Positions 26,736 to 34,160 of a stretch of 64,000 nt of DNA are shown here, piece by piece. The position numbers and the translations under genes were made by a program. Under the pieces are notes generated by a model that did not search any database, was not told the DNA's origin, and saw only the letters and a program-made list of their open reading frames with translations. The DNA lies in NCBI RefSeq assembly GCF_001748085.1, contig NZ_BBZK01000003.1:806001-870000 (forward strand), written 5' to 3'. Numbering within the stretch: position 1 is the first letter of the stretch; each line of letters begins with the position of its first letter. The DNA comes from Streptomyces sp. TP-A0874. GTDB lineage: Bacteria > Actinomycetota > Actinomycetes > Streptomycetales > Streptomycetaceae.

Positions 26736-27200
26736 CTACGCGGCCTTGGCCGGCCGGAGCGCACAGGTGAGCCTGGCGGTGCAGACCCGTTTGCCCGCTT
26801 CGTCGGTGATGGCGACTTCGTAGCAGGCGGTGGATCGGCCGCGGTGCAGCGGGGTGGCGACACCGGTCACCTGCCCGGAGCGGGCGCTGCGGTGGTGGGT
26901 GCAGTTCAGGTCGACCCCGACCGCGATCTTCTCGGGCCCGCCGTGCAGCATCGCGCCGACCGAGCCGAGGGTCTCCGCCAGCACCGCGGAGGCGCCCCCG
27001 TGCAGCAGCCCGTACGGCTGGGTGTTGCCCTCCACCGGCAGGGTGCCGACCACCCGCTCGGCGGAGGCCTCGAGCACGGTGAGACCCATCCGGGAACCGA
27101 GGCTGCCGGCGGAGAACAGCGCCGACAGGTCGACGCCGCTGTCGGCATAGGCGTCCAGTACCTCCGGTGGGAACTTCGTGCTGAGTCGCTGCTCGCCCAT
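26736..27200 (-). CDS. PaaI-type hotdog thioesterase
   Basis: Hotdog-fold thioesterase of 154 residues, expected to hydrolyse acyl- or aryl-CoA thioesters in the cytoplasm. The family signature is YGLLHGGASAVLAETLGSVGA (asymmetric His-Gly-Gly and the catalytic acid). It is followed by VDLNCTHHRSARSGQVTG and a C-terminal strand CTARLTCALRP. ATG 27200 follows GGAGCAGGAG. The ORF remains open upstream to 27548 but there overlaps the molybdoenzyme gene and lacks coding character. The physiological substrate is not evident from the neighbours. Confidence 0.87.
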   Translation of the reverse strand: MGEQRLSTKFPPEVLDAYADSGVDLSALFSAGSLGSRMGLTVLEASAERVVGTLPVEGNTQPYGLLHGGASAVLAETLGSVGAMLHGGPEKIAVGVDLNCTHHRSARSGQVTGVATPLHRGRSTACYEVAITDEAGKRVCTARLTCALRPAKAA

Positions 27201-27274
27201 GGGCTCCTGCTCCGATCGGGATGACTTCTGGGGGCGTTGCCGGCGGGACCGGGAAGCGGAGTCCGCCGGAGGGC

Positions 27275-27314
27275 GAGGGCAGGGCGGCGCCGCTACCGGC
27301 GCCGCCCTGCCCTC
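27275..27314 (-). terminator. perfect 18-bp terminator after the molybdoenzyme gene
   Basis: Arms 27275-27292 and 27297-27314 are exact 18-base reverse complements around CTAC. The hairpin begins 21 bases beyond the stop codon at 27335 (minus strand) and separates this gene from the downstream thioesterase gene. Confidence 0.8.
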
Positions 27315-27334
27315 CGTGCGCTTCCGGCCGACCG

Positions 27335-29638
27335 CTACCGGGCGGCCGGAGCGGCGGCCTCTTCGCGGTCGCCCGGCTCGATCCGTACGACGACGGACTT
27401 GCTGGCCGGGGTGTTGCTGGTGTCGGCCGTGGAATCCAGCGGCACGAGCACGTTGGTCTCCGGGTAGTAGGCGGCGGCGCAGCCCCGCGCAGTCGGGTAG
27501 TGGACCACCCGGAAGCCCGCCGCACGGCGCTCGACGCCGTCCCGCCACTCGCTGACCAGGTCGGCGTAGGCGCCGTCGGCCAGCCCCAGCCGTTCCGCGT
27601 CCTCCGGGTTGACCAGCACCACCCGGCGGCCGTTCTTGATGCCGCGGTAGCGGTCGTCGAGTCCGTAGATCGTGGTGTTGTACTGGTCGTGCGAGCGGAG
27701 CGTCTGGAGCAGCAGCCGGCCCTCGGGCAGCTCCGGGTACTCGATCGGCGCGGCGGTGAAGTTGGCCTTGCCGGTGGCGGTCGGGAAGGTGCGGTCGTCC
27801 CGAGGGCCGTGCGGCAGCACGAAGCCGCCCGGGCGGGAGATCTTCTCCTCGTAGTCCTCGAAGCCCGGCACCACCCGCGAGATCCGGTCGCGGATCTTCG
27901 AGTAGTCCTTCTCGAACTCCTCCCAGGGCGTCTTGCTGGCGTCGCCGAGCACCCGGCGGGCCAGCCGGCTGACGATGGCCGTCTCGGAGAGCAACTCCTT
28001 GCTCGCCGGCTCCAGCCGTCCGCGCGAGGCGTGCACCATGCCCATCGAGTCCTCGACCGTGACCACCTGCTCCCCGCTGGCCTGGAGGTCCCGCTCGGTG
28101 CGGCCGAGGGTGGGCAGGATCAGCGCGCGGGCTCCGGTCACCACATGGGACCGGTTCAGCTTGGTGGACACGTGGACGGTGAGCCGGGCGCGGCGCATCG
28201 CCGCCTCCGTGACCTCCGTGTCGGGCGAGGCGGAGACGAAGTTGCCGCCCATGGCGAAGAAGACCTTCGACTCGCCGTCCCGCAGCGCGCGGATGCCCCG
28301 GACGACGTCATGGCCGTGCCCGCGCGGCGGGGCGAACCCGAACTCCTTCTCCAGGGCGTCGAGGAACTCCTCGGGCGGACGTTCGAAGATGCCCATGGTG
28401 CGGTCGCCCTGGACGTTGCTGTGACCGCGGACGGGGCAGACGCCCGCGCCGGGGCGGCCGATGTTGCCGCGCAGCAGCAGGAAGTTGACGATCTCCCGGA
28501 TGGTCGGCACCGAGTGCTTGTGCTGGGTCAGGCCCATCGCCCAGCAGACGACGACGGAGCGCGACTCCAGGACCATGCCCAGCGCCTGCTCGACGGCCTC
28601 CCGGTCGAGCCCGGTGGCGCGCAGCGTCTCCTCCCAGTCGGCGTCGCGCGCGGCGGCCGCGAACTCCTCGTAGCCGTGGGTGTGCTGCTGGATGAACTCC
28701 TCGTCCAGGGCGCCCTCGGTCTCCAGGATCAGCTTGTTCAACATCCTGAACAGCGCCTGGTCGCCGCCGAGCCGGATCTGCAGGAAGAGGTCGGTGAGGG
28801 CGGTGCCGCGGCTCAGGCCGAGCGGGGTCTGCGGGTTCTTGAACCGCTCCATCCCGGCCTCGGGGAGGGGGTTGACGGTGATGATCCGGGCGCCCTCCTT
28901 CTTGGCCCGCTCCAGCGCGGACAGCATCCGCGGGTGGTTGGTGCCCGGGTTCTGGCCGGCGACGATGATCAGGTCGGCGCGGTAGAGGTCCTCCAGCAGC
29001 ACACTGCCCTTGCCGACGCCGATCGTCTCGCTCAGCGCCGAGCCGGAGGACTCGTGGCACATGTTGGAGCAGTCCGGCAGGTTGTTGGTGCCGAACTCGC
29101 GCGCGAAGAGCTGGTAGAGGAAGGCCGCCTCGTTGCTCGTCCGGCCGGAGGTGTAGAAGAGCGCCTCGTCCGGCGAGTCCAGGGCCCGGAGCTCCTCGGC
29201 GACGATGTCGAAGGCGCGCTCCCAGCTCACCGGCTCGTAGTGCTCGCCGCCCTTCTCCAGCAGCATCGGCTGGGTCAGCCGGCCCTGCTGGCCCAGCCAG
29301 TAGCCGCTCCGGTTCGCCAGGTCGGAGACCGGGTGGGAGGCGAAGAACTCCGCGGTGACCCGGCGTCGTGTGGCCTCTTCGGCGACGGCCTTCGCCCCGT
29401 TCTCACAGAACTCCGCCATATGGCGCTTGTCGCCTTCGGGCCAGGCGCAGCCGGGGCAGTCGAAACCGTCCTTCTGGTTGACCCGGAGCAGGGTCAGCGC
29501 GGTGCGCGTGGCACCCATCTGTCGGTTGGCGATCCGCAAGGTGTGGCCGATCGCGGGCAGGCCGGCGGCGGCGTGCTGCGGGGCGGTCACCTCCGGGGCG
29601 TCCTGGATCGGATCCCCGGCGGGGGGTTTCGATGCCAT
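27335..29638 (-). CDS. FdhF/YdeP-family molybdopterin oxidoreductase
   Basis: Oxidoreductase of 767 residues of the formate dehydrogenase alpha-subunit-like YdeP group. The N-terminus keeps only a CPGCAW pair in place of a full four-cysteine 4Fe-4S motif. The molybdenum-ligand position is a cysteine in NMCHESSGSAL, where E. coli FdhF has selenocysteine. Cofactor-binding segments include VAGQNPGTNHPR, MGLTQHKHSVPT and LLLRGNIGRPGAGVCPVRGHSNVQGDR. The C-terminal molydopterin-dinucleotide-binding domain has RSHDQYNTTIYG. ATG 29638 follows GAAGGGAGA. Formate oxidation is not proven; the electron partner and substrate of this group are poorly known. A gene for DNA polymerase I diverges from it. 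Confidence 0.88.
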   Translation of the reverse strand: MASKPPAGDPIQDAPEVTAPQHAAAGLPAIGHTLRIANRQMGATRTALTLLRVNQKDGFDCPGCAWPEGDKRHMAEFCENGAKAVAEEATRRRVTAEFFASHPVSDLANRSGYWLGQQGRLTQPMLLEKGGEHYEPVSWERAFDIVAEELRALDSPDEALFYTSGRTSNEAAFLYQLFAREFGTNNLPDCSNMCHESSGSALSETIGVGKGSVLLEDLYRADLIIVAGQNPGTNHPRMLSALERAKKEGARIITVNPLPEAGMERFKNPQTPLGLSRGTALTDLFLQIRLGGDQALFRMLNKLILETEGALDEEFIQQHTHGYEEFAAAARDADWEETLRATGLDREAVEQALGMVLESRSVVVCWAMGLTQHKHSVPTIREIVNFLLLRGNIGRPGAGVCPVRGHSNVQGDRTMGIFERPPEEFLDALEKEFGFAPPRGHGHDVVRGIRALRDGESKVFFAMGGNFVSASPDTEVTEAAMRRARLTVHVSTKLNRSHVVTGARALILPTLGRTERDLQASGEQVVTVEDSMGMVHASRGRLEPASKELLSETAIVSRLARRVLGDASKTPWEEFEKDYSKIRDRISRVVPGFEDYEEKISRPGGFVLPHGPRDDRTFPTATGKANFTAAPIEYPELPEGRLLLQTLRSHDQYNTTIYGLDDRYRGIKNGRRVVLVNPEDAERLGLADGAYADLVSEWRDGVERRAAGFRVVHYPTARGCAAAYYPETNVLVPLDSTADTSNTPASKSVVVRIEPGDREEAAAPAAR

Positions 29639-29810
29639 GTCGCTCTCCCTTCGGCCTGTCGAGCTGCGGATACGATCCGATGGTTGAAAAGCGATCCTCC
29701 CATGTACGCGGGGCGGTGGGTAGGGAGGGGTCGCTTCCGGCCGGGCTGCGGAAGGAGTGCTTCCGGTCGGCGCAGTCAAGGCTGTCAGTGAGTCGTGGCA
29801 GGATCGGGGC

Positions 29811-32600
29811 GTGGCACAGACAGCATCGAAGAAGACCGCAGCGACCGCCGCCCCCGACCCCGGGACCCCCAGCTCGGGAGAGCGGCCCCGCCTCCTCCTG
29901 CTGGACGGGCACTCCCTGGCGTACCGGGCCTTCTTCGCGCTGCCGGCGGAGAACTTCAGCACGGTCTCCGGGCAGCCGACCAACGCCATCTACGGCTTCG
30001 CCTCGATGCTGGCGAACACGCTCCGTGACGAACAGCCCACCCATCTCGCGGTCGCCTTCGACGTCTCCCGCAAGACGTGGCGCTCGGAGGAGTTCACCGA
30101 CTACAAGGCCAACCGCTCCAAGGCCCCGGACGAGTTCAAGGGGCAGGTGGAGCTGATCGGCGAGCTGCTGGACACGATGAACGTCCCCCGCTTCGCGGTG
30201 GAGGGCTTCGAGGCGGACGACGTCATCGCCACCCTCGCCACCCAGGCGGAGGCCGAGGGGTTCGAGGTCTCGATCGTCACCGGGGACCGGGACACCTTCC
30301 AGCTCATCACCGACCACGTGACGGTGCTCTATCCCACCAAGGGCGTCTCCGAGCTGACCCGGTTCACCCCCGCCAAGGTCGAGGAGCGCTACCAGCTCAC
30401 CCCGGCCCAGTACCCGGACTTCGCGGCCCTGCGCGGCGACCCCTCCGACAACCTCCCCGGCATCCCCGGGGTGGGGGAGAAGACCGCCACCAAGTGGATC
30501 AAGCAGTTCGGGTCCTTCGAGGCGCTGGTGGAGCGCGCCGACGAGATCAAGGGGAAGGTCGGGCAGAACCTCCGCGACCATCTGGACTCCGTCAGGCTCA
30601 ACCGCCGGCTGACCGAGCTGATCCGGGACGTGGAGCTGCCGGCCGGCCCTGCCGAGCTGGTACGCGCCCCGTACGACCGGCAGGCCTTCGTCGTGCTGCT
30701 CGACGCCCTGGAGTTCCGGCACCCCAACTTCCGCGACCGGCTGATGGCCGCCGACCCCGGCGCCGCCGAGGCACAGCCGACACCGGTCGGCGCCGTGGAG
30801 GTGGAGGGGGAGCCGCTCGCCGCCGGCCAACTGGCCCCCTGGCTGGCGGAGCACGGCGGCCAGCAGCTCGGAGTGGCCACGGTCCACAGCTGGGCCCTGG
30901 GCAGCGGGGAGGTCCGGGAGATCGCCCTGGCGCTGGGCTCCGGCCCCGCCGTCTGGTTCGAGCCCTCCGAGATGGACGAAGCCGACGAGCGGGCCTTCGC
31001 CGCCTGGCTCGCCGACCCCGCCCGGCCGAAGGCCATGCACGACGCCAAGGCGGCGATGCGGTCCTTCGCCGAGCACGGCTGGCGGGTCGAGGGGGTCACC
31101 ATGGACACCGCCCTCGCCGCCTACCTCGTCAAGCCGGGCCGCCGCTCCTTCCTGCTGGACGCGCTGTCCATCGAGTACCTGGGCCGGGAGCTGCGGACCC
31201 CGGTCGCCGACGACGGCCAACTCGCCTTCGGGGCCGAGGAACAGGCCGAACAGGACGCCCTGATGGCCCAGGCCCGGACGATCCTGGACCTCGCCGAGGT
31301 ATTCGAGGAGAAGCTCCCGGAGGTCGAGGGTCCCACTGCCGCCCCCGCCGCGGGCGGCCCGCCCGCCGGCGCGACCGCCGATCTGCTGCGCGACGTCGAA
31401 CTGCCGACCTCCGCACTGCTGGCCCGGATGGAACGCTCGGGCATCGCGGCCGACCGCGGCTGGCTGGACCGCATGGAGCAGCAGTTCGCCGGCGCCGTGC
31501 AGCAGGCCGTGCGGGAGGCGCACGCCGCGGTGGGCCATGAGTTCAACCTCGGCTCTCCGAAACAGCTCCAGGAAGTGCTCTTCGGAGAGCTCGGTCTGCC
31601 GAAGACCAAGAAGACCAAGACCGGTTACACGACCGACGCCGACGCGCTCGCCTGGCTCGCCACCCAGACCGACCACGAACTCCCCGTGATCATGCTGCGC
31701 CACCGGGAGCAGGCGCGGCTGCGCTCCACGGTCGAGGGTCTGATCAAGACGATCGCCCCGGACGGGCGGATCCACACCACCTTCAATCAGACGGTGGCCG
31801 CGACCGGCCGCCTCTCCTCCACCGACCCCAACCTGCAGAACATCCCGGTCCGCACCGACGAGGGCCGGGCCATCCGCCGCGGTTTCGTGGTGGGCGAGGG
31901 CTTCCAGTCCCTGATGACGGCGGACTACAGCCAGATCGAGCTGCGGGTCATGGCCCACCTCTCCGAGGACGAGGGCCTGATCGACGCCTTCACCTCCGGT
32001 GAGGACCTGCACACCACCGTCGCCTCACAGGTCTTCGGCGTCGCCAAGACCGAGGTGGACCCGGAGATGCGCCGCAAGATCAAGGCGATGTCCTACGGGC
32101 TCGCCTACGGGCTGTCCGCCTTCGGCCTGTCCCAGCAGCTCAACATCGCGCCGGAGGAGGCGCGCAGGCTGATGGACACCTTCTTCGAGCGCTTCGGCGG
32201 GGTGCGCGACTACCTGCGGCGGGCCGTGGTCGAAGCCCGGAACACCGGCTACACCGAGACGATGCTCGGCCGCCGCCGCTATCTGCCGGACCTCAACAGC
32301 GACAACCGCCAGCGCCGGGAGATGGCCGAGCGGATGGCGCTCAACGCCCCCATCCAGGGCACCGCGGCGGACATCGTGAAGATCGCGATGCTGCGGGTGG
32401 ACGAGGCGCTGCGCGGCGGAGGGCTCAACTCGCGGATGCTGCTCCAGGTGCACGACGAGATCGTGCTCGAGATCGCGCCCGGAGAGGCGGACCGCGTGGA
32501 GGAGCTGGTCCGTACCGAGATGATCGGCGCGGTGTCGCTGCGGGCCCCGCTGGACGTGTCGGTCGGCCGCGGGGCGGACTGGGAGTCGGCGGCGCACTGA
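29811..32600 (+). CDS. polA: DNA polymerase I
   Basis: Repair and Okazaki-fragment polymerase of 929 residues. The N-terminal 5'-3' exonuclease domain (about 25-320) shows LLLDGHSLAYRAFFA, YKANRSKAPDEF, VEGFEADDVIATLA and the helix-hairpin GDPSDNLPGIPGVGEKTA. The central region lacks a DxE exonuclease I motif, so the 3'-5' proofreading domain looks inactive, as in mycobacterial and Taq enzymes. The polymerase domain has motif A DYSQIELRVMAHLS, motif B RRKIKAMSYGLAYGLS and motif C QVHDEIVLE. GTG 29811 follows AGGA at seven bases; the upstream frame to 29757 has no RBS. It is part of the conserved core series. Confidence 0.96.
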   Translation: MAQTASKKTAATAAPDPGTPSSGERPRLLLLDGHSLAYRAFFALPAENFSTVSGQPTNAIYGFASMLANTLRDEQPTHLAVAFDVSRKTWRSEEFTDYKANRSKAPDEFKGQVELIGELLDTMNVPRFAVEGFEADDVIATLATQAEAEGFEVSIVTGDRDTFQLITDHVTVLYPTKGVSELTRFTPAKVEERYQLTPAQYPDFAALRGDPSDNLPGIPGVGEKTATKWIKQFGSFEALVERADEIKGKVGQNLRDHLDSVRLNRRLTELIRDVELPAGPAELVRAPYDRQAFVVLLDALEFRHPNFRDRLMAADPGAAEAQPTPVGAVEVEGEPLAAGQLAPWLAEHGGQQLGVATVHSWALGSGEVREIALALGSGPAVWFEPSEMDEADERAFAAWLADPARPKAMHDAKAAMRSFAEHGWRVEGVTMDTALAAYLVKPGRRSFLLDALSIEYLGRELRTPVADDGQLAFGAEEQAEQDALMAQARTILDLAEVFEEKLPEVEGPTAAPAAGGPPAGATADLLRDVELPTSALLARMERSGIAADRGWLDRMEQQFAGAVQQAVREAHAAVGHEFNLGSPKQLQEVLFGELGLPKTKKTKTGYTTDADALAWLATQTDHELPVIMLRHREQARLRSTVEGLIKTIAPDGRIHTTFNQTVAATGRLSSTDPNLQNIPVRTDEGRAIRRGFVVGEGFQSLMTADYSQIELRVMAHLSEDEGLIDAFTSGEDLHTTVASQVFGVAKTEVDPEMRRKIKAMSYGLAYGLSAFGLSQQLNIAPEEARRLMDTFFERFGGVRDYLRRAVVEARNTGYTETMLGRRRYLPDLNSDNRQRREMAERMALNAPIQGTAADIVKIAMLRVDEALRGGGLNSRMLLQVHDEIVLEIAPGEADRVEELVRTEMIGAVSLRAPLDVSVGRGADWESAAH

Positions 32601-32783
32601 CCCCCGCCCCCCGGTGGCCGCAGACGGCCGGACACCTTGCCGCCGGGGGCGGTGCTTGCCGTAGGGTCACCCAAAGTCCCCACACACGTCGGGTCGTTGG
32701 GGGCGGGACGGTGAGCGGGTGGGCCGTGCGGAGAGCGGGGGAGCGACCTCGCCCCGAGGCCCCGGACGGAGGGGGAGCCAAGG

Positions 32784-34118
32784 ATGGCAGCGGAACTCGG
32801 GCGCCGACTGCGCAGGGGAGCGGCGACGACCGCGGTGGCGGCCGTCGCCATGGCGGCACTGACCGCCTCGCAGGCCCCCGGACTCCTCCGAGCCGATCCG
32901 GAGCCACCGGCCGGCTCCGCGCCCACCGAGGAGCCGCCCATCGACGGAGGCTCCGAATACCACACCGAACTCCCGCCGCTCCGGACGCCGGAGAAGGGCG
33001 AGAGCAAACCCGAGAAGCCGGCGACCGAGGCGGGTATCCCGGCCACCGTGCTCGACGCCTACCGGAAGGCCGAGTCCCAGCTGAAGAGCAGCAACCCCGG
33101 CTGCAACCTGAGGTGGGAACTGCTGGCCGCCATCGGCAGGGTCGAGTCCGGCCAGGCCCGCGGCGGCAACGTGGACTCCGAGGGGACCACTCTCAAGCCG
33201 ATTCTCGGTCCGCGCCTCGACGGCAACGGCTTCGCCGAGATACGGGATACCGACGGCGGCGAGTACGACGGGGACCCGGTCTACGACCGTGCTGTGGGCC
33301 CCATGCAGTTCATCCCCTCGACCTGGGCCAACTGGGGTGCGGACGGCAACGGGGACGGCCGGAAGGACCCGAACAACATCTACGACGCGGCACTGGCCGC
33401 CGGGCGGTACCTGTGCGCCAACGGGCGCGACCTCTCGGTCAGGAACGATCTGGAGCAGGCCATCCTGGGCTACAACCGCTCCAGCGAGTACCTCCGAACC
33501 GTCCTGACCTGGTACGAGTACTACCGCAAGGGCACTCACGAAGTGCCCGACAACACGGGCGTGCTGCCCACCTCGCCCGGGGCGGGCTCCGACCGGCCCG
33601 GCGGTTCCGGGGGCTCGGGCGGCCCGCGCCACTCCCCGCGCCCCGGCTCCCCGGGGGAATCGAGCGGCTCGCCCCGACCGACGGTCTCGGCCACCGGCAG
33701 TATCGAGCCCTCGCCCACCGCCTCGCCCACCGCCTCGCCCACCCCCTCGGACACCGGCACCGCGGAGCCGGGTGAGCCCAGCCCCACCCCGACCGTCTGC
33801 CCCACGGACTCCGCCTCGCCGACGCCTACCGCCTCTCCGTCGCCGAGCCCGAGCAGTTCGCCGTCGCCCACCACATCCCCCATACCCACGCCCACCGTGA
33901 CGGCTTCGCCCAGCCCCACCGCCTCACCGACCGCCTCCCCGACGCCGACCCCCACGCCCTCGCCGAGCGACGGCGAGACCGGCTCCCCGTCGCCCAGCCC
34001 GACCGGTGAGGACCCGTGCCCGGGTGGCGACGACGGGAGCGAGGGCACGGAGCCGAGCCCCCGGCCTTCCCCCAGCACCACCATCGCGGCGCTCGGCACC
34101 ACCCGGCCGACCTACTGA
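32784..34118 (+). CDS. secreted lytic transglycosylase with Ser/Thr/Pro tail
   Basis: Exported protein of 444 residues. An Arg-rich, Ala-rich signal peptide (RRLRRGAATTAVAAVAMAAL) is followed by a Pro/Glu-rich spacer. Residues about 85-250 form an MltB/SLT-like lytic transglycosylase domain with the likely catalytic Glu in IGRVESGQARGG and the family segment AVGPMQFIPSTWANWGADGNGDG. This domain cleaves peptidoglycan glycan strands. Residues 260-444 are a low-complexity tail of repeated SPTAS, TPTPS and SPSP units with two lone cysteines (VCPTD, DPCPGG). It probably spans the wall. There is no LPXTG sorting signal. ATG 32784 follows GGAGGGGGAGCCAAGG. It converges with hrpB. Confidence 0.88.
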   Translation: MAAELGRRLRRGAATTAVAAVAMAALTASQAPGLLRADPEPPAGSAPTEEPPIDGGSEYHTELPPLRTPEKGESKPEKPATEAGIPATVLDAYRKAESQLKSSNPGCNLRWELLAAIGRVESGQARGGNVDSEGTTLKPILGPRLDGNGFAEIRDTDGGEYDGDPVYDRAVGPMQFIPSTWANWGADGNGDGRKDPNNIYDAALAAGRYLCANGRDLSVRNDLEQAILGYNRSSEYLRTVLTWYEYYRKGTHEVPDNTGVLPTSPGAGSDRPGGSGGSGGPRHSPRPGSPGESSGSPRPTVSATGSIEPSPTASPTASPTPSDTGTAEPGEPSPTPTVCPTDSASPTPTASPSPSPSSSPSPTTSPIPTPTVTASPSPTASPTASPTPTPTPSPSDGETGSPSPSPTGEDPCPGGDDGSEGTEPSPRPSPSTTIAALGTTRPTY

Positions 34119-34125
34119 CCGAGCG

Positions 34126-34160
34126 GAGCCGGGCGGCCAGGTCAGCGGGCGGCCCGGCTC
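34126..34160. terminator. terminator overlapping the end of hrpB
   Basis: Arms GAGCCGGGC (34126-34134) and GCCCGGCTC (34152-34160) are exact reverse complements. The hrpB stop codon (34142-34144) lies inside the loop, so the hairpin serves the plus-strand transglycosylase gene and overlaps the 3' end of the convergent helicase gene. Confidence 0.6.

Noticed and set aside
27221..29791. 856-residue open frame antisense to the molybdoenzyme
   Set aside because: Shadow of the minus-strand gene; composition typical of antisense frames in high-GC DNA.
33700..34050. CRISPR-like or minisatellite array
   Set aside because: The repetitive DNA is in frame within the transglycosylase gene and encodes a low-complexity Ser/Thr/Pro tail; unit length and sequence vary.
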